Shown piece after piece: positions 1 through 7,502 of a DNA stretch of 10,807 nt. Source of the DNA: an uncultured Catenibacterium sp. Lineage in GTDB: Bacteria; Bacillota_I; Bacilli_A; Erysipelotrichales; Coprobacillaceae. A model generated the notes under the pieces. The model did no database searches and was not told the DNA's origin. It worked only from the letters and a program-made list of their open reading frames with translations. Within the stretch, counting starts at the first letter, position 1; each line of letters begins with the position of its first letter. Where the stretch lies: contig CAAFPB010000015.1 in assembly GCA_900764725.1 (NCBI GenBank), positions 1-10,807 on the forward strand. The letters are read 5' to 3'. The translations under genes and the position numbers were made by a program.

Positions 1-22
1 CAGACGTGTGCTCTTCCGATCT
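1..22. other. Leftover Illumina sequencing adapter at contig end
   Basis: The first 22 bases are, from memory, identical to the 3' end of the Illumina TruSeq read-2 adapter; they include the familiar GCTCTTCCGATCT ending. They do not belong to the genome. On the minus strand they read in frame with the ATP-grasp gene and would append a false tail, RSEEHTS, after its last real residue (Ala-Tyr). That peptide is a typical sign of adapter read-through in automatic annotations. Genomic sequence starts at about base 23. Confidence 0.96.
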
Positions 23-538
23 GTATGCCTTAACAAAATCATCCTTATCCATATTACGAGTTACCTTAGCAATACCTCTAGAGCCAGAATTACGAGAAGG
101 TTTCAGTATACCATCAGAGGCGAAATCATTCTGCAAATGGTACCAAGCATCCTCTGCATTTGCAGTCAAGATACTTATAGGTGATGGTGCATTTCCTTTT
201 TCAAATGCATCTCGCATCAAATGCTTATTAGTTGCCCTGATAGCTTGCTCGTGCGTGATACCCGATAGTCCCAATTCATCATTAAGCCTACCCATTACAT
301 TCATACTAACCTCAGAGCAAGGATGGATTACACCATCTATCTGTTCTTCACGAGCTACTTTCAATACATCCTCTTCAGAAGTAATATTTACCACAACTGC
401 TTTATCGGCATATTTTAATCCAACAGCATTAGGATCACCATCAGCCGCTATCACATATACCCCCATCTCTTTGGCCTTCTTTATTACTGGCACCTGTAGA
501 ATACCAGCAGCCAATACCAATAATCTCTTTTGCATCAT
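23..538 (-). CDS. ATP-grasp family protein, N-terminal part (cut by contig end)
   Basis: This is the N-terminal 172 residues of an ATP-grasp enzyme of the carbamoyl-phosphate-synthase-large-subunit-like group often found in polysaccharide loci. Visible features are an N-terminal Rossmann-like pre-ATP-grasp domain with LAAGILQVPVIKKAKEMG at residues 9-26, AADGDPNAVG at 31-40 and HPCSEVS at 72-78. The start of the ATP-binding domain follows, with KPSRNSGSRGI at 146-156, matching the lysine plus glycine/serine-rich loop. The rest of the fold, including the metal-binding acidic residues, is missing because the sequence ends in adapter. Family members usually have well over 300 residues. Two in-frame ATG codons begin at 538 and 535; the first lies one base after the sugar-transferase stop, so the genes are very likely co-transcribed. 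ATP-grasp enzymes join a carboxylate to an amine or thiol using ATP. The substrate here is unknown; modification of a nucleotide sugar is only a guess from context. Confidence 0.85.
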
Positions 539-539
539 A

Positions 540-1124
540 TTAATGATTTACATTTTCTCTAAACAGAACTGTCTTAATGGTCTTAAACATAATCTTTATA
601 TCCATCCAAAAAGACAAATGTTCTGCATAATAATTGTCATTTTTCATTTTCTCCGCTCCATCAATACTGTTACGGAAATAAGCCTGATTATAACCAGTTA
701 TACCTGGTTTTATAGTCAAAACCGCAGGGAATTTTTCCTCATACACATGAAGAAAGTCCGGCGTATCAGGACGAGGTCCTATAAAACTCATTGTTCCATT
801 AAGTACATTTAGAAATTGGGGAATCTCATCAATGCTAGTCTTACGCATAAAACGACCAACCTTTGTCACACGAGGATCGTCATCACCATTATAGGTGTCT
901 CCATTCTCTAATCGTATATCAGGGGCATTTACTTTCATTGAACGAAACTTATACATTCTAAAGAAAGACCCACCCCTTCCTATTCTTTTAGCTTTATAAA
1001 ATATAGGTCCTTTATCGGAGATATAAATCATAGGGGCAAATATACATAGAAAAATAAGTACAAAAGGCAAAGCCAATATACCAATTAAAATATCAATTAG
1101 TCTTTTTCCTAAAGCTTTATACAT
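540..1124 (-). CDS. Initiating sugar-phosphate transferase (PglC/WcaJ-type, PF02397)
   Basis: This is a small membrane-bound phosphoglycosyl transferase of 194 residues, the minimal PglC-like size. It transfers a sugar phosphate from a nucleotide sugar to undecaprenyl phosphate on the cytoplasmic face of the inner membrane, starting each repeat unit. One N-terminal hydrophobic segment (about residues 9-36) has a Pro at 20, as expected for the re-entrant helix of this monotopic family. KFRSM lies at 59-63, the catalytic Asp-Glu pair at 99-100 (in TSIDEIPQ), MSFIGPRP at 112-119 and PGITGYNQ at 140-147. All family hallmarks are present, so it looks functional. The first sugar cannot be read from sequence alone; relatives of this size often use diacetamido or 4-amino-4,6-dideoxy sugars, so those are candidates. 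The gene sits 84 bases after the family 4 glycosyltransferase and one base before the ATP-grasp gene, with which it probably forms a pair. Confidence 0.95.
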   Translation of the reverse strand: MYKALGKRLIDILIGILALPFVLIFLCIFAPMIYISDKGPIFYKAKRIGRGGSFFRMYKFRSMKVNAPDIRLENGDTYNGDDDPRVTKVGRFMRKTSIDEIPQFLNVLNGTMSFIGPRPDTPDFLHVYEEKFPAVLTIKPGITGYNQAYFRNSIDGAEKMKNDNYYAEHLSFWMDIKIMFKTIKTVLFRENVNH

Positions 1125-1208
1125 ATGAAATCTAAATCTTATTAGTTACGAAATAATTAACTTATCATCCAGCATTTTTTTATAAAATTGAATTTGACAA
1201 AACTTATT

Positions 1209-2390
1209 TTATTTATCAAGATATACAAAATCCGGTTTGTTGCATTTACCCATTACCCATTGATAAAGTTGATAAGTCTTTTTGGCTACATTTTCTGAAG
1301 AAAATCTATTAATAATACTTTGCCGAGAGAGCTTTCCTAATAAATGTCTTTCGTCGTCAGAAAGAGACATGCTCTCAATCAGTACTTTTACCAAATTCTC
1401 AACACTCAAATCTATCCACCAACCACATTTATCTTCAACAAGACAACTCCATGGAGCATTTTTTGTAGTAATTACAGGACATTCACACATCATTGCCTCT
1501 GCTACAACATTACCAAAGTTCTCATTAAGCGTAGGGAGAATAAAAAGATTAGAATTTTGATACTTAAGCATTTTCGCTTTTCCCGTAATAGGGCCAATAA
1601 ACTTTACAGACTCTTGGATAGATAATTTTTTAATCTTTTCATTTAGAGTAAATACATAATTTTCAGGATCGCTATTACCAGCAATATGAAGTTCCCAGTT
1701 TGAGCGTAAATGAATTGGTAATTTACTCCACGCATCTAATAGAAATTCTATTCCTTTTATAGGATTTATTCGAGACAAAAACAATAGTACCTTTTTATCA
1801 CCATGCCTATGTATGATTTCCTTCGGGAAAGCCTCAAGTTCTATGCCATTAGGAATTATTGCTACAGGAGTCTTTATTCCAAATTTTCTAACCCCTTCCA
1901 ACTCTTGTTCAGACGTAGCAATAATACACGAAGCTTTTGAAACGACTTCTTTTGCATATATCTTCCAAACAAGAGTTTTCTTTATTTTCTTTAACTTGTT
2001 ATAATTCATTCTCGCAGTTTCCATATCACCTCGCGGATTTATTACATAAGGAATATTATGTTTTCTTGCAAAAGAAGCGGCATAATGCTCTTCAGGCATC
2101 CAAACTCCATGAATATGTATAATATCAGGATAATCTTCACATTTCTTTAAATACTTAAACAAAGGAACAGCAAATGAATGTTCCAAAGAAGACTTAGGAT
2201 CTGGGAGATTAATCATTTTAACTCCCTCATCAATGAGTTTTCCTTCCCACGGTTTACTAGATTCAGATACTACAAAACTCATTTGACAACCAAGTCTTTG
2301 CGTACCTATACACTGTATGGGAATACTATACGTTGGACCTCCATATTTAGGGTCAAGCGTTCCATATAATAAAAAATGACGTATTTTCAT
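1209..2390 (-). CDS. Glycosyltransferase family 4 (GT-B fold)
   Basis: A 393-residue retaining glycosyltransferase that probably adds one sugar to the lipid-linked repeat unit in the cytoplasm. The N-terminal acceptor domain carries the glycine-rich loop at residues 17-18 (YGGPTYS), IIHIHGVW at 90-97 and NPRGDME at 118-124. The C-terminal nucleotide-sugar domain has IPNGIEL at 179-185, LFLSRINPIKGIE at 203-215 and the E-x7-E motif with Glu290 and Glu298 (ENFGNVVAE). Length is normal for the family and no transmembrane segment is obvious. The ATG follows the acyltransferase stop by three bases, so translation is likely coupled. Donor and acceptor sugars cannot be deduced. Because it lies next to the initiating transferase it might add the second sugar, but gene order is weak evidence for that. 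Confidence 0.94.
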   Translation of the reverse strand: MKIRHFLLYGTLDPKYGGPTYSIPIQCIGTQRLGCQMSFVVSESSKPWEGKLIDEGVKMINLPDPKSSLEHSFAVPLFKYLKKCEDYPDIIHIHGVWMPEEHYAASFARKHNIPYVINPRGDMETARMNYNKLKKIKKTLVWKIYAKEVVSKASCIIATSEQELEGVRKFGIKTPVAIIPNGIELEAFPKEIIHRHGDKKVLLFLSRINPIKGIEFLLDAWSKLPIHLRSNWELHIAGNSDPENYVFTLNEKIKKLSIQESVKFIGPITGKAKMLKYQNSNLFILPTLNENFGNVVAEAMMCECPVITTKNAPWSCLVEDKCGWWIDLSVENLVKVLIESMSLSDDERHLLGKLSRQSIINRFSSENVAKKTYQLYQWVMGKCNKPDFVYLDK

Positions 2391-2393
2391 ATG

Positions 2394-2810
2394 TTACTTA
2401 ATCCAATTAATTTGTTTTTTAATTACTTTATTTATCCCTGCTATCATTAAATTTGGTTCATCAAACTTCTTAGAAGTTATAGCACCTGCACCTATTATAG
2501 AATCATCCATAACTGATGTTCCCTTCAAAATCATTGAATTCATACAAATCCAAACATGATTACCTATAATTATTGATGATTCATGCTTACAATTATTTGA
2601 GTGTGATAAATCCAACAATTCATGCCCATCACCATCAAGAATAGAAATATTCCATGAAAGCAGACAATTATCTCCAAAAACAATTTTGTTACCAGCGTTG
2701 ATTATACAATTTGTATTAGAAGAAAAATTATTTCCAAAATACATAGTAGCTCTACTACCACATATTAATTTTGCGCCACGCGCAAATGAGGCCTTCCCTG
2801 TAAAATACAA
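2394..2810 (-). CDS. Hexapeptide-repeat acyltransferase, C-terminal part (out of frame with its N-terminus)
   Basis: This holds the left-handed beta-helix (LbH) acyltransferase domain: short hexapeptide-like turns such as GAKLICG, GNNFSSN, INAGNKIVFGDNCLLSW and IIIGNHVWI, then ILKGTSVMDDSIIGAGAITSK. The His in ILDGDGHELLD sits where acetyltransferases of this type carry the catalytic His. Such proteins usually move an acetyl group from acetyl-CoA to a sugar hydroxyl or amine; here O-acetylation of the polysaccharide is the likely role. The start given is a TTG and is probably not a true start: the reading frame is open back to about 2852, through residues ANYLSISGD that continue the beta-helix pattern, and joins the upstream fragment if one base is added in the G tract. 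On its own the fragment would lack the N-terminal region. The stop is three bases before the family 4 glycosyltransferase ATG. Confidence 0.85.
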   Translation of the reverse strand: MYFTGKASFARGAKLICGSRATMYFGNNFSSNTNCIINAGNKIVFGDNCLLSWNISILDGDGHELLDLSHSNNCKHESSIIIGNHVWICMNSMILKGTSVMDDSIIGAGAITSKKFDEPNLMIAGINKVIKKQINWIK

Positions 2811-2824
2811 ATCACCAGAAATAC

Positions 2825-3052
2825 TTAAATAATTTGCCCCCCCATACCAAAGCTACCAGTAAATCCGTACTTTATACTTAAAGGTCGTGGCGAGCCAGCA
2901 ATAATTATATGTCCTGATAAAGAATCTAATTCTGTATTGTAATGGACAAGCATAGGGAATTTGATAGCCTGTTTAATCGAAAGCAATTTAAAATTTACAT
3001 AAATTGATTTCGGAACACTAAACAACACTGCTAATAATAAACCAAGTCTCAT
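2825..3052 (-). CDS. N-terminal fragment of the frameshifted acyltransferase
   Basis: A 75-codon reading frame starting at ATG nine bases after the upstream glycosyltransferase stop. After a short hydrophobic start, residues 48-72 (GHIIIAG, then IKYGFTGSFGMGG) look like the first turns seen at the N-terminus of capsule-type LbH acetyltransferases. The frame ends four codons after two Gly codons formed by a run of seven G. Adding one G changes the reading to GMGGANYLSISGDLYFTG and fuses it to the downstream domain, giving a 219-residue protein, a usual size for this family. I therefore read it as the first third of one gene, broken by a one-base deletion, switched off by tract-length change, or miscalled in sequencing. 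Confidence 0.82.
   Translation of the reverse strand: MRLGLLLAVLFSVPKSIYVNFKLLSIKQAIKFPMLVHYNTELDSLSGHIIIAGSPRPLSIKYGFTGSFGMGGQII
2837..2843 (-). repeat. Run of seven G (coding strand) at the acyltransferase frameshift
   Basis: Seven consecutive C on the plus strand (G on the coding strand) lie inside the short window where the two acyltransferase frames overlap (about 2825-2852). Eight G would restore one continuous frame; seven gives the stop shortly after. Such tracts change length easily by slipped-strand mispairing and are also places where assemblies err. The sequence alone cannot tell which applies. Confidence 0.85.
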
Positions 3053-3061
3053 ATTTCAAAT

Positions 3062-3991
3062 TCAAAAAGTATTTTTGATTTCTAGACCATTAAGAAAACA
3101 ATTTTCTTCAGAGTAGTTTTGCTTGTATAAATTATCACCTAATTTCATACCTTTATAATAAGACATATTCTTAGTTCTTATACCCAAAACATACATTTTT
3201 AACTCAAAGAGATAATATATAAAAGACCAGAGATGGGTTTTACCTCTACAATTCTCATGATATTCCAAAGAACGATTTCTTCCCATTAAAATTTCTCTCC
3301 AAGAATCCACGTTTCCTGTTTTATCATGATGATGAAGAATATAATTAGAATCACTTTGATACCAAAGGATATCAAATCCTGCCCATAAAGTCTTTTTTGC
3401 AAAAGTAGATTCTTCGCAATACATAAAATAATGCTCAGGGAAGCCTCCTACATCAATAAATCTTTGGCAATCAACAAGTAAAGCAGAACCATGAGCTTCG
3501 CTAACCTTTTCTATATTTCCGGACAAGCGTTCAATTCGAGGAAGTATGTTAATACATCTCAACAGCTTATTATAATTATAATCATTGCTATGCTTTAGCA
3601 AGCCTTTCTTAGTCACATCAAAAATAGTAGGAGAAACAATAGCACACCTATCAAACTTCATAATTACATTTATCAAATTTGATAAACAGTCATTTCCAAT
3701 AAGTTCCGTATCACTGTTTAGGAGAAAAGCATACTTTATACCCATTTTTAAGCAATGCATAACACCTAAATTATTACCTCCTGCAAATCCCAGATTCTTA
3801 CCAGTTTGAAGATAAGACAATCTATTGCCATATTTCAGCTTTAGTTGATTAAAACTATCATCAGTTGATGCATTATCTATCAACAATATCTGAAATCCTA
3901 TTTCCTGCTGCCTTAAACAACTATCAATACAAACACAAGATTTTTCGTAAGTATTATAATTTAAAATATTAATTGATACTATAAAATCCAT
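3062..3991 (-). CDS. Glycosyltransferase family 2, WbbL/rhamnosyltransferase-like
   Basis: A 309-residue inverting GT-A glycosyltransferase of the COG1216 type, acting on the lipid-linked repeat unit in the cytoplasm. Motifs in order: INILNYNT at residues 8-15; LIDNASTDDS at 37-46; GKNLGFAGGNN at 64-74, typical of the WbbL group; LLNSDTEL at 90-97, the metal-binding DxD-like site; then GGFPEHYFMYCEE, AGFDILWYQ and HHH, corresponding to the usual acidic and histidine pattern near the active site. Several members of this group transfer rhamnose from dTDP-rhamnose, and an rmlA gene lies upstream in the same locus, so rhamnosyl transfer is plausible but unproven. It starts two bases after the wzy stop and ends nine bases before the acyltransferase fragment. 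No truncation is visible. Confidence 0.93.
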   Translation of the reverse strand: MDFIVSINILNYNTYEKSCVCIDSCLRQQEIGFQILLIDNASTDDSFNQLKLKYGNRLSYLQTGKNLGFAGGNNLGVMHCLKMGIKYAFLLNSDTELIGNDCLSNLINVIMKFDRCAIVSPTIFDVTKKGLLKHSNDYNYNKLLRCINILPRIERLSGNIEKVSEAHGSALLVDCQRFIDVGGFPEHYFMYCEESTFAKKTLWAGFDILWYQSDSNYILHHHDKTGNVDSWREILMGRNRSLEYHENCRGKTHLWSFIYYLFELKMYVLGIRTKNMSYYKGMKLGDNLYKQNYSEENCFLNGLEIKNTF

Positions 3992-3993
3992 AA

Positions 3994-5268
3994 TTAAATA
4001 CGTTTTGTTTCTTCTTTTCTAAAGAATATATACCACCAAATATATGTTCCATATATCTGCGTTTGAAAGAATGGTCCCAATTGAATCGTTGAAAACGTAG
4101 ACAAACAGAACAATGCTACTAAAGTTGCATATCTTGGATCAAGGGTTAATTGAAATTTTCTTTTAGCTAAACCATTTATGTAGCCACACCAAAAACAAAC
4201 AAAGATAGTTCCAACCCACGAAAAATCAGAAATTAATGAACCTAAGACAGTATTCCATCCTCCAGAAAACGATTCTCCATTTAGAGCAAAGATTCTTTTT
4301 AGTTGGATAGACACTAATTTATAGTCTAACCCCAAATAGTCAGGCAACCTTCTTGAAATGATGTTAAGTTCATAACACCCAAAAAGATAAGGTCCATCAT
4401 ATTCTCTTAGAGTGAGATCTAGAAATGGTATTTGATGAGAAAAATATGAGGCAATATTAAAATATAAAAACTCAAAACTTCCCCAAGCAGAAGCCTCATT
4501 AATGGCATCCATAGAAATATTTCTTGCAGATAACAATACATTTATTTCATTATCAGTAAATCGTGTAGAAGAAATAGTTATCATCAAAAATCCCAAAATT
4601 AACACACATACTCCTAATGCAAACAATAGCAAATATTTTTTTAATAAATTATTTCTTCCATCATGATTCTTTACGATATTTTTACTATACCCGTACAAAC
4701 ACAAAATACCTATAATACCAAATAGTATTGACTCACGTCCAGCATTAAGCATACAAGGAACGGTATATCCTATAATAAAAAGTACTCCTAAAAAGTTAAA
4801 TTTACCTTTGAGTTTTATACTTCGAGCATTTAAATATAACCCTAAAACTATTAAAATTGGCACAAATAAAGAGCCAAGACTGCCAAATAAAGAAATATTC
4901 GAATCCCCTTTTGCAGAAGCTAACCCATTAAGTCGCAGATAATCAAAGGAAAACAAAAGCATTCCTGAAACACCAAGTATACAATACTTTTTTATTGAAA
5001 TCTGAGATAATGTTCCATCAAATATAGTAATTGCCACCTTTTTGCTTTTGCTTAATCCCCAATAAAAAGAAAGAAAACACGAGCAAAGGAACAACCAAAC
5101 ATATGGAGAACAACCATTTTTATAAGCAATACCAGATGTAAAGAAAACACCTATAATTAAAACCCAAAAAACAGATAGCCAGTAATTTGCATTACAAAAT
5201 ACTTTATAGTTGGATTTCTTTGCAATTATAGCAAAGCAAACTAAGTATAATAACAAAAATAAACTCAT
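3994..5268 (-). CDS. wzy: Wzy-type polysaccharide repeat-unit polymerase
   Basis: A 424-residue integral inner-membrane protein with about ten hydrophobic segments (for example residues 2-16, 30-46, 56-71, 95-109, 128-146, 157-173, 180-194, 211-231, 350-366, 380-395). A large loop lies at about 234-345. AGRESILFG at 176-184, SSTRF at 233-237 and TVLGSLISDFSWVG at 340-353 resemble conserved positions of oligosaccharide repeat-unit polymerases. Wzy joins repeat units on undecaprenyl pyrophosphate at the periplasmic side after flipping. Wzy proteins diverge strongly, so the call rests on topology, size, these motifs and position in a locus with wzx and no other polymerase candidate. It lies nine bases after the GlfT2-like gene and two before the next glycosyltransferase. 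G+C is low, as is common for wzy. Confidence 0.85.
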   Translation of the reverse strand: MSLFLLLYLVCFAIIAKKSNYKVFCNANYWLSVFWVLIIGVFFTSGIAYKNGCSPYVWLFLCSCFLSFYWGLSKSKKVAITIFDGTLSQISIKKYCILGVSGMLLFSFDYLRLNGLASAKGDSNISLFGSLGSLFVPILIVLGLYLNARSIKLKGKFNFLGVLFIIGYTVPCMLNAGRESILFGIIGILCLYGYSKNIVKNHDGRNNLLKKYLLLFALGVCVLILGFLMITISSTRFTDNEINVLLSARNISMDAINEASAWGSFEFLYFNIASYFSHQIPFLDLTLREYDGPYLFGCYELNIISRRLPDYLGLDYKLVSIQLKRIFALNGESFSGGWNTVLGSLISDFSWVGTIFVCFWCGYINGLAKRKFQLTLDPRYATLVALFCLSTFSTIQLGPFFQTQIYGTYIWWYIFFRKEETKRI

Positions 5269-5277
5269 AAAGAAATT

Positions 5278-6177
5278 TTAAGCATGATACTTGGGGTTAA
5301 ATCCAAATTTATTCTTTTTAAGATCATTAAGTGCATCTTTATATAAATTATAAGCATAAGAATATGATGATTTTTTACTGAAAAAGGAATATATCAAATT
5401 CTTATATTGAGCTAATCTTATATTAAGACTAAACAATAAAAATTGAATATGCGTTCCATAAAGTCTAATAACATCACCACTATTACGAGTACCATAATAA
5501 CCTCTCCAATTAACATAAGAAGTACCTATGCTTTTCTTTGTTTTGTGATTAATAAATGTACTATTCACATTAATAATTGTGCTTTCTTTTCTTATACGAA
5601 GAGAATACTCGGAATCATCATACCAGATAAAATACTCAGCTTTCGGATAACCAATCTTCTCTATTAATGACTTATGAAATAAAAGCCCACAGAATGAAGA
5701 TAAATCATACTCAAACATAGTATTTTGATACTTTTGTATATCAACAGGCATAATTTGAAACGTAAGTCCACTTTTTAAGAACTTTCTATGGGTAACATCT
5801 ATAGCGCCATCAGTTTTAACACTTCCCGAAAAAGCCTTACAATCAGAATAAATCTCAGTGGCATTTCTAATTGCCTCCAAATAATTTGATTCCAACATAG
5901 CATCATCGTCAATCAATAGAATCCAATCGGTATCAAGCTTCTTATATACGTATTCTATACCGTCTTTAAAGCCTTTAGCTCCTCCTCCATTTTCTGATTC
6001 AAAAATGATATGATACTTGTGAGTATATTCTTTTAAGAATTCTGAAGTTCCATCAGTGCATTTGTTATCTATAACAACAACATTATCAAACTTAATAGTT
6101 TGATTTTCTACACATTGCAAGCACTCTTTCAACAACTCTAATCGGTTGTATGTAACTATAATAACTGTTGCTTTCAT
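5278..6177 (-). CDS. Glycosyltransferase family 2, GlfT2-like (probable galactofuranosyltransferase)
   Basis: A 299-residue GT-A glycosyltransferase. VTYNR lies at residues 8-12 and VIDNKCTDGT at 35-44. ENGGGAKGFKDGI at 62-74 is the glycine-rich segment typical of galactofuranosyltransferase-like enzymes. The DDD metal-binding motif is at 90-92, WYDDSE at 185-190, a histidine at 211 (INH), and GYYGTRN at 226-232. The set DDD, WDD-E and a following His parallels the catalytic residues of mycobacterial GlfT2. The gene is one base after the pyruvyl transferase and two genes after glf, which makes UDP-galactofuranose, so Galf is the favoured donor. Family members using other sugars share these motifs, so donor specificity is inference from motifs plus neighbours. 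The protein looks complete. Confidence 0.9.
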   Translation of the reverse strand: MKATVIIVTYNRLELLKECLQCVENQTIKFDNVVVIDNKCTDGTSEFLKEYTHKYHIIFESENGGGAKGFKDGIEYVYKKLDTDWILLIDDDAMLESNYLEAIRNATEIYSDCKAFSGSVKTDGAIDVTHRKFLKSGLTFQIMPVDIQKYQNTMFEYDLSSFCGLLFHKSLIEKIGYPKAEYFIWYDDSEYSLRIRKESTIINVNSTFINHKTKKSIGTSYVNWRGYYGTRNSGDVIRLYGTHIQFLLFSLNIRLAQYKNLIYSFFSKKSSYSYAYNLYKDALNDLKKNKFGFNPKYHA

Positions 6178-6178
6178 A

Positions 6179-7498
6179 TTAACGTAAATTTAGCTCCATT
6201 TTTAATGCCATTTCTTTCAATTTTAAACAACGCTTTTGAATTTTGTCACGAAGGCTCTTGCCTGCAGCAATAGATTCATAAGTCTTTTCTACCATCTCCT
6301 TTATTTCTGAATCTGAAGGAAGCACATAATATTCATGAACAAATTCATATTCCAAAAGTTCCTGTAAACTCTTTGTCTTATGCGAATTAGAAGACATAAA
6401 AATACAAGGAGTTCCACCCTGCGAGGCAAGTATCGCTGGATGATATCTACCAGATACATAAGCATCGGCATTGGCTAAAATTTTTGCGGCAGCCAATATT
6501 GGAGTATCAATAGAAATCAAACCAGTATTGGTTTTTCGAGAAACTTCTCTTAGGAAACTATCACCCTCGCACACTTCCACTAAGAAGACAGACTGCCCCA
6601 ATCTATTTTTTAAACTATTTACAAGATGAGAATAAATATCTATAGCTTTATTAATATCATTTGTGGCCTTTCCTATTGAAGAAGAACCTGAAACGCATAT
6701 ATATGGTTTAGTAAAATCAAAATCTTTAAATGATTTGTTGTCAGCTCCAGACATACCCATTACATAACGTCCATTAGAAATGGTAAAATCATCATTTATA
6801 TAATCATACCAGGTAAAAAGTGCATCAGGATAAAACTTAATATTTGCATTTGGAAAGTTCTCATGTGCAAACTTCTCTGAATATGCTTCTCTAACACCAA
6901 CAATATTTGCATTTTCAAATATTGGCTTAACAAGCGATACTACTTCCTGATTTCTTTCGGTAAACGGATCATCAGAAAGCATTCCATTCATGTAAAAGAC
7001 CTTTTTCCCTAATTTCATAGCCCAATGCATCAGCATTGCTTCATTGATACTTTCACGCCATGCAGGTACTCTAAAAATAAATGATCCTTCTCCATTTACA
7101 ACCAAAGCATCAAAATCATACTGTCTAAGATCAAATTCTTTAAGATGTTGATTAGCAGGAAGACACTTAATAAAATTATCAATACAAGCATCCAAATCAT
7201 ATTCCAGATAATCAAAATTGCTAAAAATATACTGACGTCCTTTTCTTATCATTCTAAATAGCATATAAAAGGCTGGCTTAAAATATCTCCACGAAGAAAG
7301 CTTACCAACCCATTTATACAACCAAGAAGGAAGATACTTATAATAAAACAGTTCACCAGTATCATTATTAGTAAAACGACCTGTAACTGTACCTACAATT
7401 TTATTGTTTTTCTCAATGATTTGTGCTAAAGCTGTACTTGTTGCACGACAACCAAAATTACCTCTATTTCGGTTATCTCCTACATAAACTATATTCAT
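6179..7498 (-). CDS. Polysaccharide pyruvyl transferase family protein (PF04230)
   Basis: A 439-residue cytoplasmic enzyme of the family that moves pyruvate from phosphoenolpyruvate to a sugar, forming a ketal that gives the polysaccharide negative charge. Seen in the sequence: GDNRNRGNFGCRATS at residues 7-21, the N-terminal glycine loop; VVNGEGSF at 133-140; GVREAYS at 201-207; and SGRYHPAILASQGGTPCIF at 349-367 followed by HKTKSLQELL at 373-382, corresponding to the conserved H and K positions of the C-terminal domain. Length is slightly above many members because of a basic, aromatic insert near 50-95. It sits four bases after glf and one base before the GlfT2-like gene. The acceptor sugar is unknown. 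Some PF04230 proteins have other activities, so the name reflects family more than proven reaction. Confidence 0.9.
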   Translation of the reverse strand: MNIVYVGDNRNRGNFGCRATSTALAQIIEKNNKIVGTVTGRFTNNDTGELFYYKYLPSWLYKWVGKLSSWRYFKPAFYMLFRMIRKGRQYIFSNFDYLEYDLDACIDNFIKCLPANQHLKEFDLRQYDFDALVVNGEGSFIFRVPAWRESINEAMLMHWAMKLGKKVFYMNGMLSDDPFTERNQEVVSLVKPIFENANIVGVREAYSEKFAHENFPNANIKFYPDALFTWYDYINDDFTISNGRYVMGMSGADNKSFKDFDFTKPYICVSGSSSIGKATNDINKAIDIYSHLVNSLKNRLGQSVFLVEVCEGDSFLREVSRKTNTGLISIDTPILAAAKILANADAYVSGRYHPAILASQGGTPCIFMSSNSHKTKSLQELLEYEFVHEYYVLPSDSEIKEMVEKTYESIAAGKSLRDKIQKRCLKLKEMALKMELNLR

Positions 7499-7502
7499 TA
7501 TT

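Noticed and set aside
6..812. Long plus-strand open frame of 268 codons
   Set aside because: It begins inside the adapter and runs antisense across two well-supported minus-strand genes (ATP-grasp and sugar transferase); its translation shows no family resemblance.
1282..2369. Several plus-strand frames of 60-93 codons opposite the family 4 glycosyltransferase
   Set aside because: They are shadows of the minus-strand gene, overlap one another and carry no recognisable domain.
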